Shown: positions 6,869-13,875 of the stretch, piece by piece
Numbering within the stretch: the first letter of the stretch is position 1
Layout of the letters: every line of letters starts with the position of its first letter
Assembly (NCBI RefSeq): GCF_030063135.1
Contig: NZ_JASISO010000062.1
Location: forward strand, 1 to 36,710
DNA from: Streptomyces sp. G-G2
GTDB lineage: Bacteria; Actinomycetota; Actinomycetes; Streptomycetales; Streptomycetaceae
Direction: 5' to 3'
DNA: 36,710 nt
Made by a program: the position numbers and the translations under genes
Notes under the pieces: generated by a model
Seen by the model: the letters and a program-made list of their open reading frames with translations, nothing else
Database searches by the model: none
Told to the model about the DNA's origin: nothing

Positions 6869-7576
6869 TTACGCCACCAGCTCCTCGAAGGACTCCGACT
6901 CGTCGGCACCGAAGCTCAGCGCCTCGTCCTCGCGCAGCCGCCGCAGCGAGCGCCAGATGCTCGACTTGACCGTGCCGACGCTGATGTCCAGGATCTCGGC
7001 GATCTCCGGGTCCGTACGGCCCTCGTAGTACCGCAGCACCAGCATCGTGCGCTGCGGCTCCGGGAGCCGGGTCAGCGCCTGCCACAGGACCGCGCGCAGC
7101 TCCGTACCGCGCATCGCATCCGTGTCGGAGGCCGTCTCGGGCAGTTCCTCGGTCGGGTACTCGTTCAGCTTCCGGCGGCGCCAGGCGCTGATGTGCAGGT
7201 TCGTCATGGTGCGACGCAGGTAGCCGCCGACGGCCGCCTTGTCGCTGATCCGGTCCCAGGCGCGGTACGTGGAGAACAGCGCGCTCTGGAGCAGGTCCTC
7301 CGCCTCGTGGCGGTCACCGGTGAGGTGGAAGGCTGTCGCGTAGAGCGACGCCCGGCGCTGCTCGACGTACGCCGTGAACTCGGCTTCCGCCGATACCGAC
7401 GGCGCCGGAGCGGCCTCGGGGGCCACGGAGGGGGCGGTGTAGGACTTCGCGTCGATGGCTACGGTGTGTGCGGGCCGCTGTCGGACGACGGCGACCTGAC
7501 GGACACCCGCCCGTCGGTGCACATCGTGCAGCCGCGTGACAACCGCGCTGGTCGTGGTGCCGTACAGCGTGTTCAT
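6869..7576 (-). CDS. sigQ: SigE-family (Streptomyces type) ECF RNA polymerase sigma factor SigQ
   Basis: A 235-residue group 4 sigma factor. Region 2 covers FTAYVEQRRASLYATAFHLT to AEDLLQSALFSTYRAWDRI (about 65-110) and region 4 runs from LPEPQRTMLVLRYYEG to SVGTVKSSIWRSLRRLRE (about 165-220). A long N-terminal extension of about 60 residues precedes region 2. The ATG at 7576 has a GGGGGG-type Shine-Dalgarno; a longer upstream frame lacks one. It is divergent from afsQ1, as in S. coelicolor, where SigQ links to AfsQ1/Q2 control of antibiotic production and development. An AfsQ1-type box lies between the two genes. No anti-sigma gene is adjacent. Confidence 0.9.
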   Translation of the reverse strand: MNTLYGTTTSAVVTRLHDVHRRAGVRQVAVVRQRPAHTVAIDAKSYTAPSVAPEAAPAPSVSAEAEFTAYVEQRRASLYATAFHLTGDRHEAEDLLQSALFSTYRAWDRISDKAAVGGYLRRTMTNLHISAWRRRKLNEYPTEELPETASDTDAMRGTELRAVLWQALTRLPEPQRTMLVLRYYEGRTDPEIAEILDISVGTVKSSIWRSLRRLREDEALSFGADESESFEELVA

Positions 7577-7685
7577 CTCGCGCCCCCCGTCGTGGAGTGT
7601 GTCTGCTTCGGTTCTTCGTACTTCCGCGTTCTTCCGCGTTGGTATGAAGACTGCCCCGGGCAGATAACCGGGGTGTCCTTCGACT

Positions 7686-7701
7686 GTCACAGGCCTGTCA
7701 C
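7686..7701. promoter_or_regulatory. AfsQ1 binding site GTCAC-N6-GTCAC
   Basis: Two GTCAC repeats separated by 6 nt (AGGCCT) match the described AfsQ1 consensus GTnAC-N6-GTnAC exactly. The site lies in the sigQ-afsQ1 divergent region, about 85 bp before the afsQ1 start and 110 bp before the sigQ start, where AfsQ1 is known to act in S. coelicolor. Confidence 0.85.
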
Positions 7702-7783
7702 AGCCACCTGTGGAAGGGCTCCCGGCCGAAAGTCCGCCGCCCGACGGTCGTACGCCCAACGGCCGATGGGACAGAATGAGCCC

Positions 7784-8461
7784 GTGCCTTTCCTGTTGCT
7801 GATCGAGGACGACGACGCCATCCGCACGGCCCTCGAACTCTCCCTGTCACGCCAGGGCCACCGTGTGGCCACCGCGGCGACGGGCGAGGACGGCCTGAAA
7901 CTGCTGCGCGAGCAGCGGCCGGATCTGATCGTGCTGGATGTGATGCTGCCCGGGATCGACGGTTTCGAGGTGTGCCGCCGGATCCGGCGCACCGACCAGT
8001 TGCCGATCATCCTGCTGACCGCGCGCAACGACGACATCGATGTCGTCGTCGGCCTGGAGTCGGGGGCCGACGACTACGTCGTCAAGCCCGTCCAGGGCCG
8101 GGTGCTCGACGCCCGGATCCGGGCCGTCCTGCGCCGCGGCGAGCGCGAGGCCACCGATTCGGCGGTCTTCGGCTCGCTGGTGATCGACCGCGCCGCCATG
8201 ACCGTCACCAAGAACGGTGAGGACCTCCAGCTCACGCCCACCGAGCTGCGCCTGCTGCTGGAACTGAGCAGGCGGCCCGGCCAGGCCCTCTCGCGCCAGC
8301 AACTGCTGCGCCTGGTCTGGGAGCACGACTACCTCGGCGACTCGCGCCTGGTCGACGCGTGCGTCCAGCGGCTGCGCGCCAAGGTCGAGGAGATCCCGTC
8401 CTCGCCCACGCTCATCCGTACCGTGCGCGGCGTCGGCTACCGCCTGGACTCTCCGCAGTGA
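7784..8461 (+). CDS. afsQ1: Two-component response regulator AfsQ1
   Basis: A 225-residue OmpR/PhoB-type regulator. The receiver domain (1-115) has the acidic pocket EDDD (8-11), the phospho-acceptor Asp52 in VLDVMLPG and the conserved Lys in DDYVVKPV. The winged-helix output domain (about 130-225) contains LTPTELRLLLELSRRPGQ and the recognition segment DSRLVDACVQRLRAKVE. It starts with GTG (MPFLLLIEDDD). The stop overlaps the GTG of afsQ2 (GTGA), so the pair is translationally coupled. In Streptomyces this system answers nitrogen (glutamate) status and controls antibiotic and sigQ genes. The match to the S. coelicolor protein is very close over its whole length. Confidence 0.96.
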   Translation: MPFLLLIEDDDAIRTALELSLSRQGHRVATAATGEDGLKLLREQRPDLIVLDVMLPGIDGFEVCRRIRRTDQLPIILLTARNDDIDVVVGLESGADDYVVKPVQGRVLDARIRAVLRRGEREATDSAVFGSLVIDRAAMTVTKNGEDLQLTPTELRLLLELSRRPGQALSRQQLLRLVWEHDYLGDSRLVDACVQRLRAKVEEIPSSPTLIRTVRGVGYRLDSPQ

Positions 8462-9984
8462 TCCGCGCGGCGGCGGGGTCGCTGCTGTCGGGCCGGCGCT
8501 GGACCAGTCTGCGGCTGCGGCTGCTCCTGGTGTTCGCGCTCGTCGCGCTGACGGCGGCGGTCTCGGCGTCGGGGATCGCGTACTGGCTCAACCGCGAGGC
8601 GGTCCTCACCCGTACCCAGGACGCGGCGCTCGGTGACTTCCGCCAGGAGATGCAGAACCGGGCCGCGGCGCTCCCCGCGGACCCCTCTCAGGAGGAACTT
8701 CAGCGCACCGCCGAGCTGATGGCGGGCAGCAGCCCCGGCTACAGCGTGCTACTGGTGCGCGACGGCAAGGACGGGCGGCGGATCTTCGGCGCGGCCGGTC
8801 CCGACTCCTTCGGGCTGGACGACGTGCCCAAGTCCCTCCAGCAGGCGGTCAACGACCGGCAGAAGACGACCTCGGCCAACAGCGCCGAGTTCCACATGTA
8901 CTGGCAGCGTACGAAGCCCGGCGGCAACCCGTACCTGGTCGGCGGGACGCGGATCGTGGGCGGCGGGCCGACCGGTTACATGTACAAGTCGCTGGCCCAG
9001 GAGCGGGACGACCTGAACGCGCTGGCCTGGTCGCTGTGCATCGCGACCGGGCTGGCCCTGCTGGGTTCCGCGCTGCTCGCGCAGGCCGCCGCGCGCACCG
9101 TGCTCAAGCCGGTGCAGCGGCTCGGGGACGCGGCCCGCAAGCTGGGCGAGGGCCACCTGGACACGCGCCTGGACGTGTCCGGGACCGACGAACTCGCCGA
9201 TCTGTCGCACACCTTCAACATGACGGCCGAGGCGCTGGAGAAGAAGGTCGCCGACATGAGCGCGCGGGAGGAGTCGAGCCGCCGGTTCGTCGCCGACATG
9301 TCGCACGAACTGCGCACCCCGCTGACGGCTCTGACGGCGGTCGCCGAGGTGCTGGAGGAGGAGGCCGACACCTTCGATCCGATGATCGCACCGGCGGTCG
9401 GGCTGGTCGTCAGCGAGACGCGGCGGCTGAACGAGCTGGTCGAGAACCTGATGGAGGTCACCCGCTTCGACGCGGGCACGGCCCGACTGGTGCTGGACGA
9501 CGTGGACGTCGCCGACCAGGTCACGGCCTGCATCGACGCGCGGGCCTGGCTGGACGCCGTCGAGCTGGAGGCGGAGCGCGGCATCGTGGTCCGGCTCGAC
9601 CCCCGCCGCCTCGACGTGATCCTCGCGAACCTGATCGGCAACGCGCTCAAGCACGGCGGCTCGCCGGTCCGCGTCTCGGTGCGGGTCTCCGATCCGGCCG
9701 AGGACCCCGACCGGGGCCACTCGTGGCTGGTCATCGAGGTGAAGGACAACGGCCCGGGCATCCCCGAGGAGGTCCTGCCGCACGTCTTCGACCGGTTCTA
9801 CAAGGCGAGCGCGTCCCGGCCCCGGTCGGACGGCAGCGGGCTGGGGCTGTCCATCGCGGTGGAGAACGCGCACATCCAGGGCGGGGACATCACCGCCGCC
9901 AACGGGGGCGGGGGCGGCGCCGTGTTCACGCTGCGGCTGCCGGTGGATCTGGAGGAGGTGCTGGCCGGTGAGGCGGACGCGTAA
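8458..9984 (+). CDS. afsQ2: Sensor histidine kinase AfsQ2
   Basis: A 508-residue membrane sensor kinase. TM1 is at about residues 20-45 (LLLVFALVALTAAVSASGIA), followed by an extracytoplasmic sensor region to about 180 and TM2 (LCIATGLALLGSALLAQAAA). HAMP follows (RTVLKPVQRLGDAARKLGEG onward). The phospho-acceptor is His283 in MSHELRTPL. ATP-binding motifs are the N box NLIGNALKHGG, G1 DNGPGIP, the F box VFDRFYKA and G2 GSGLGLSIA. It starts with GTG, overlapping the afsQ1 stop by 4 nt. It phosphorylates AfsQ1. The lipoprotein gene starting at 9968 overlaps its 3' end by 17 nt, the conserved three-gene arrangement. Confidence 0.95.
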   Translation: MIRAAAGSLLSGRRWTSLRLRLLLVFALVALTAAVSASGIAYWLNREAVLTRTQDAALGDFRQEMQNRAAALPADPSQEELQRTAELMAGSSPGYSVLLVRDGKDGRRIFGAAGPDSFGLDDVPKSLQQAVNDRQKTTSANSAEFHMYWQRTKPGGNPYLVGGTRIVGGGPTGYMYKSLAQERDDLNALAWSLCIATGLALLGSALLAQAAARTVLKPVQRLGDAARKLGEGHLDTRLDVSGTDELADLSHTFNMTAEALEKKVADMSAREESSRRFVADMSHELRTPLTALTAVAEVLEEEADTFDPMIAPAVGLVVSETRRLNELVENLMEVTRFDAGTARLVLDDVDVADQVTACIDARAWLDAVELEAERGIVVRLDPRRLDVILANLIGNALKHGGSPVRVSVRVSDPAEDPDRGHSWLVIEVKDNGPGIPEEVLPHVFDRFYKASASRPRSDGSGLGLSIAVENAHIQGGDITAANGGGGGAVFTLRLPVDLEEVLAGEADA

Positions 9985-10624
9985 CGCGCTGCTCTTCGCC
10001 GCTGCCGTCGGCGGGCTGCTGGCGGGCACGGCCGGCTGCGGGATCCGGTCGACGACGGTCCCGGTGGACGTCGGGGCCGCGCCCTCGCGGGTGTCCTGCG
10101 ACACGCCCGGCCAGTCGGGCTCGGACGCGCAGGGCTTCCGGACCACGGTGCAGCTGGTCTGCGGATCGCAGCTGGTCGGGGTGGAACGGGTGGTGCCGGT
10201 CCCGGAGAAGGGCGGGGTGCGCGACCCGCTGACGCTGCTCGCCCAGGCCCTGCTGGAGGCGTTGGAGCGTACGCCGTCCACGGAGGAGCGGGACGCCGGA
10301 TTCAGCACCGGGGTGCCCGCGGGCCTCACGGCCGGTACGCCGCGCCCCGGCGACCCCAAGGGCACCCTGCGGCTCAGCCGCAAGCCGGAGGACCTGCCAC
10401 CGGTGGCCCTGTCGCAGATCGTGTGCACGCTGACGGGCAGCGAGGCGGTGGGCCGGGGCGCCGGTCCGGTGGTGCTGGGCGGGCCGGACGCCGATCCGCC
10501 GCGGGCCTGGGAGTGCACGGACGCGGTCCGCGCGCGGCCGGAGTCGATCCCGACGCTCGGCGAGATCGTCCGCCCGTCGACGAGGCCGAGCCCCAGGGGG
10601 CCGGGTGCGGGCGGCGCGAAGGGA
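9968..10624 (+). CDS. Lipoprotein co-transcribed with afsQ1-afsQ2; native stop codon missing
   Basis: A homologue of the lipoprotein that follows afsQ2 in S. coelicolor (SCO4905 from memory). A GTG start inside afsQ2 gives a signal peptide with lipobox GTAGC (Cys at about residue 24). The mature protein contains VSCDTPGQSG, VQLVCGSQLV, DPLTLLAQALLEALE, LRLSRKPEDLPPVALSQIVCTL and VVLGGPDADPPRAWECTD. The recognisable body ends near residue 200-215 (about 10600). The frame then has no stop: it stays open through the antisense of the mutase and PNP genes to 13705. The end given here is only the point where the convergent mutase begins. A shift of frame near the GGGGG run at about 10596-10600 would end at TGA 10657-10659. 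It is either a real stop loss, a frameshift or a sequencing error. Confidence 0.75.
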
Positions 10625-12280
10625 TCAGATCCCCGCGGCCGCCGCCAGGTCCTTCTTGATCGCGTCCAGGACTTCCTGGCCGCGCACCCGCGCCGGGGCC
10701 AGCCCGGGCGCGTCCGCGACCGGGACCACGACCTCCAGGTAGCACTTGAGCTTGGGCTCGGTGCCGGAGGGGCGGACGATGACCCGGGCCTTGTACGCCC
10801 CGTCCAGGTAGTAGCGCAGCCCGTCCGTGGGCGGCAGCGACGCCGTGCCCTCGTTCAGGTCCTCCGCCGAGACCACCCGCAGCCCCGCCAGCGACACCGG
10901 CGGCTCCGCGCGCAGCGCCGCCATCGCCGAGGCGATCACCGACAGGTCGTCGACCCGTACCGACAGCTGGTCGGTGGCGTGCAGCCCGTGGGCCATCGCC
11001 AGGTCGTCCAGCAGGTCGGTCAGGGTCCGGCCCTGCTCCTTGAGCACCGAGGCCAGCTCCGCCACCAGCAGGGCGGCGGTGACGCCGTCCTTGTCGCGGA
11101 CCCCCTCGGGGTCCACGCAGTAGCCGAGCGCCTCCTCGTAGCCGTAGCGCAGGCCCTCGACGCGGGAGATCCACTTGAAGCCCGTGAGGGTCTCCTCGTA
11201 GCCCACGCCCGCCGCGTCCGCGATCCGCCCCAGCAGGGACGAGGACACGATCGACTCGGCGAAGACCCCGCGCGCGCCCTTCGACACCAGGTGCGCCGCC
11301 AGCAGCGCGCCGACCTCGTCGCCGCGCAGCATCCGCCAGCCCGACTCCGAGGAGTCGTCCGGGACGGCCACCGCGCAGCGGTCCGCGTCCGGGTCGTTCG
11401 CGATCACGATGTCCGGGTTCACCCGGGCGGCCGTGGCGAAGGACAGGTCCATCGCCCCCGGCTCCTCCGGGTTGGGGAAGGCCACCGTCGGGAACGCCGG
11501 GTCCGGCTCGGCCTGCTCGGCGACGAGCTCCGGCGCCGGGAAGCCGTGCCGGGCGAAGGCCGCCATCACGACGTCCTTGCCGACGCCGTGCATGGCCGTG
11601 TAGACGGTCCGCACGCTCCGGGGGGACCCGGGGGTCAGGACGGCGTCCGTACGCGCCAGATAGGCCTCCAGGACCTCGTCACCGAGGTCCTCCCAGCCGC
11701 TCTCGGGACGCGGTACGCCGTCCAGCGCGCCGATCGCGTCGATCTGGAGCGCGATCTCCGCGTCCGCCGGGGACACGATCTGCGAACCGTCGCCGAGGTA
11801 GACCTTGTAGCCGTTGTCCCGGGGAGGGTTGTGGCTCGCGGTCACCTCGACGCCGGCGACGGCGCCCAGGTGCCTTATGGCGTACGCGAGGACCGGCGTC
11901 GGCAGCGGCCGGGGCAGCACGGCCGCGCGCAGCCCGGCGCCGGTCATCACGGCCGCCGTGTCCCGCGCGAAGTCCGCGGACTTGTAGCGGGCGTCGTAGC
12001 CGACGACCACCAGGCCGCCCGCGTGCCCCTGCGCCTTCAGGTAGGCCGCGAGGCCCGCCGCGGCGCGGATGACCACATTGCGGTTCATCCGCATCGGGCC
12101 CGCGCCCAGCTCGCCGCGCAGCCCGGCGGTGCCGAACTGGAGCAGGCCGGAGAACCGGTCCGCCAGCTCGTCCAGATCCCGCGCCGCGATGAGCCCGGCC
12201 AGCTCGTCGGCGGTCTCCGGGTCGGGGTCCTCCGCGAGCCAGGCCTCGGCCCGGGCGATCAGGTCGTCCTGTTCCTGCAC
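10625..12280 (-). CDS. Alpha-D-phosphohexomutase/phosphopentomutase (PGM2-like)
   Basis: A 551-residue sugar-phosphate mutase. The N-terminal FGTAGLRGELGAGPMRMNR is typical of the PGM2/PgcA branch. The phospho-serine is Ser149 in TASHNPP and the metal loop is NDPDADRCAV. The sugar-binding loop has GYEEALGYCV, and the phosphate loop near the C-terminus is VRPSGTEPKLKCYLE. Often labelled phosphomannomutase, but the PGM2 branch includes phosphopentomutases. Its place 54 bp downstream of the PNP gene on the same strand, in a region with deoC, argues that it turns (deoxy)ribose-1-phosphate into the 5-phosphate. Substrate choice is inferred. It is convergent with the lipoprotein gene. Confidence 0.92.
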   Translation of the reverse strand: MQEQDDLIARAEAWLAEDPDPETADELAGLIAARDLDELADRFSGLLQFGTAGLRGELGAGPMRMNRNVVIRAAAGLAAYLKAQGHAGGLVVVGYDARYKSADFARDTAAVMTGAGLRAAVLPRPLPTPVLAYAIRHLGAVAGVEVTASHNPPRDNGYKVYLGDGSQIVSPADAEIALQIDAIGALDGVPRPESGWEDLGDEVLEAYLARTDAVLTPGSPRSVRTVYTAMHGVGKDVVMAAFARHGFPAPELVAEQAEPDPAFPTVAFPNPEEPGAMDLSFATAARVNPDIVIANDPDADRCAVAVPDDSSESGWRMLRGDEVGALLAAHLVSKGARGVFAESIVSSSLLGRIADAAGVGYEETLTGFKWISRVEGLRYGYEEALGYCVDPEGVRDKDGVTAALLVAELASVLKEQGRTLTDLLDDLAMAHGLHATDQLSVRVDDLSVIASAMAALRAEPPVSLAGLRVVSAEDLNEGTASLPPTDGLRYYLDGAYKARVIVRPSGTEPKLKCYLEVVVPVADAPGLAPARVRGQEVLDAIKKDLAAAAGI

Positions 12281-12334
12281 TGCTTCCGCCTTACCTCTCG
12301 TACGGTGGCTCGGTTGCCGGGGTGCCCCGACGGC

Positions 12335-13141
12335 TCAGATCCGGGCGAGGACCTGGGTGAGCAGCTGGCCCATGCGGGCGGCCGAGTCGCGGCCGGCCTG
12401 GAGGACCTCTTCGTGGTTGAGCGGCTCGCCCGACAGGCCCGCCGCCAGGTTGGTGACCAGGGAGATGCCCAGGACCTCGGCGCCCGCCTCACGGGCCGCG
12501 ATGGCCTCCAGCACGGTGGACATGCCGACCAGGTCCGCGCCCATGACGCGGATCATGTTGATCTCGGCCGGGGTCTCGTAGTGCGGGCCGGGGAACTGGA
12601 CGTAGACGCCCTCTTCGAGCGACGGGTCGATCTCCTTGCACATCGCGCGCAGGCGCGGCGAGTACAGGTCGGTCAGGTCCACGAAGTTCGCGCCGATGAT
12701 GGGCGAGGTGGCCGTCAGGTTGAGGTGGTCGCTGATGAGGACCGGCTGGCCGGGGCGCATGCCCGGACGCAGGCCACCACAGCCGTTGGTGAGGACGATG
12801 GTCTTGCAGCCCGCGGCGACGGCGGTACGGACGCCGTGCGCGACGGCGGCGACGCCACGGCCCTCGTAGTAGTGGGTCCGGCCGAGGAAGAGCAGCGCGC
12901 GCTTGTCGCCGATCTTGTACGAGCGGATCTTGCCGCCGTGGCCCTCGACGGCGGGCGGCGGGAAGCCGGGGAGTTCGGTGACCGGGAACTCGGCCTCGGG
13001 CGCGCCGAGCGCCTCGGCGGCGGGCGCCCAGCCGGAGCCCATCACGAGGGCGACATCGTGGGAATCGGCGCCGGTGAGCTCACGCAGACGCGCGGCTGCG
13101 GCGTCGGCGGCGGCAAGGGGATCGGTAGCAGATGCGTTCAC
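12335..13141 (-). CDS. Purine nucleoside phosphorylase
   Basis: A 268-residue trimeric-type (PunA) phosphorylase that splits purine (deoxy)nucleosides with phosphate into base and (deoxy)ribose-1-phosphate. Family motifs: ALVMGSGWAP (phosphate loop), FLGRTHYYEG, LTNGCGGLRPGM, FPGPHYETPAEI, ADLVGMSTVLEAIAAREAG and SLVTNLAAG. The GTG at 13141 (MNASATDPL) is chosen because a TACGCT -10 box ends 7 nt before it, implying a leaderless message; an upstream frame to 13192 would run through the promoter. The operator CTACGCGCGTAG lies over the -35 region and is identical to that of deoC. The mutase gene follows in the same direction. Confidence 0.93.
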   Translation of the reverse strand: MNASATDPLAAADAAAARLRELTGADSHDVALVMGSGWAPAAEALGAPEAEFPVTELPGFPPPAVEGHGGKIRSYKIGDKRALLFLGRTHYYEGRGVAAVAHGVRTAVAAGCKTIVLTNGCGGLRPGMRPGQPVLISDHLNLTATSPIIGANFVDLTDLYSPRLRAMCKEIDPSLEEGVYVQFPGPHYETPAEINMIRVMGADLVGMSTVLEAIAAREAGAEVLGISLVTNLAAGLSGEPLNHEEVLQAGRDSAARMGQLLTQVLARI

Positions 13142-13148
13142 GCGGACG

Positions 13149-13154
13149 AGCGTA
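13149..13154 (-). promoter_or_regulatory. -10 box of the PNP gene (leaderless)
   Basis: Reading on the minus strand, TACGCT is followed by 7 nt and then the GTG start. No Shine-Dalgarno is present. Confidence 0.55.
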
Positions 13155-13166
13155 ACCGCTCTGCCC

Positions 13167-13178
13167 CTACGCGCGTAG
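13167..13178. promoter_or_regulatory. Operator palindrome CTACGCGCGTAG upstream of the PNP gene
   Basis: A second exact copy of the 12-bp palindrome seen before deoC (1884-1895). It covers the place where the -35 element of the PNP promoter should be (about 17 nt before the -10 box), so bound protein would block RNA polymerase. Confidence 0.7.
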
Positions 13179-13265
13179 ATGGCACAGCTCACGGTGTTCG
13201 GATCGTTGCCTTGTCGTTTCCGACCAAATGTCCCGGCGCCCCGGAGCGGGGGCGGCGGGGCCGGG

Positions 13266-13703
13266 TCAGCAGGGACGCTTGCGCAGTTCCATCACGTAGT
13301 CGTGCGGGGCGCCCGCGGATTCGGCCGCGTCGGCCAGTTCCCCGAGGTACCGCGCCGAGGGCAGGCCGCCCTCGTACCCGTTCAGGACGTACACCCAGGC
13401 GGCCTCCTCGCCGTCCAGGGTGTGCACCCGCACGCGCATCCGGCGGTAGATGTCGAGCCCGACGCCTTCCCACCGGTCCATGGACTCCTCGTCCAGCGGC
13501 GCGACGTCGTACAGGGCGACAAACACCTGGTGGCGGGGCGCTTCCACGATCGTGGCGAGCGCGCCCTCCCAGCCCATCTGTTCCCCGCCGAACGTCAGCC
13601 GCCAGTCGTTCAGCCACCCCGTTCCGCGCAGCGGGGAATGCGGAGCGCGGCGCGTCATCAGCCGCGGGTCGAGGTTGCCGGCGTACGCGGCGTAGAGCGA
13701 CAT
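13266..13703 (-). CDS. Gamma-glutamylcyclotransferase-family protein
   Basis: A 145-residue protein with the AIG2/GGCT fold signature: MSLYAAYAGNLDP at the N-terminus corresponds to the family's YGSN glycine/asparagine substrate loop. LNDWRLTFGG and YDVAPLDEESMDRWEG are the usual strand and catalytic-Glu segments. The exact substrate (gamma-glutamyl peptides or another amide) is unknown. The ATG at 13703 has no Shine-Dalgarno but has TACCCT ending 7 nt before it, so a leaderless transcript is likely; a longer in-frame ORF to 13895 would run through that promoter. It stands alone, minus strand, divergent from the reductase gene at 13876. Confidence 0.8.
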   Translation of the reverse strand: MSLYAAYAGNLDPRLMTRRAPHSPLRGTGWLNDWRLTFGGEQMGWEGALATIVEAPRHQVFVALYDVAPLDEESMDRWEGVGLDIYRRMRVRVHTLDGEEAAWVYVLNGYEGGLPSARYLGELADAAESAGAPHDYVMELRKRPC

Positions 13704-13710
13704 GAGGTCG

Positions 13711-13716
13711 AGGGTA
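13711..13716 (-). promoter_or_regulatory. -10 box of the cyclotransferase-like gene (leaderless)
   Basis: On the minus strand, TACCCT is followed by CGACCTC and then the ATG, a 7-nt gap. Confidence 0.5.
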
Positions 13717-13875
13717 CGGGAGGGACGGCGGTGGACGCGTGCCCGGATGGCGGACCGGGCGCGAAGCACCTTGATGCGTGCGGGACAATGGGGGACGGAA
13801 TGCATCCCCCGGGGAGACCCCCCGGAACCCCCGGCCGGGGGGCAGCCGGCCGGGTAGACGTGAGGCGGACTTTTC

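Noticed and set aside
6863..6877. GTGGCGT-T-ACGCCAC at the sigQ stop as a regulatory site
   Set aside because: A 1-nt loop hairpin at a coding end is weak evidence; the better hairpins are just downstream.
10374..13705. Long open frames antisense to the mutase and PNP genes, including the read-through of the lipoprotein frame
   Set aside because: These are high-GC shadow frames; the opposite strand carries complete enzymes with all motifs. Only the first ~215 codons of the lipoprotein frame look real.
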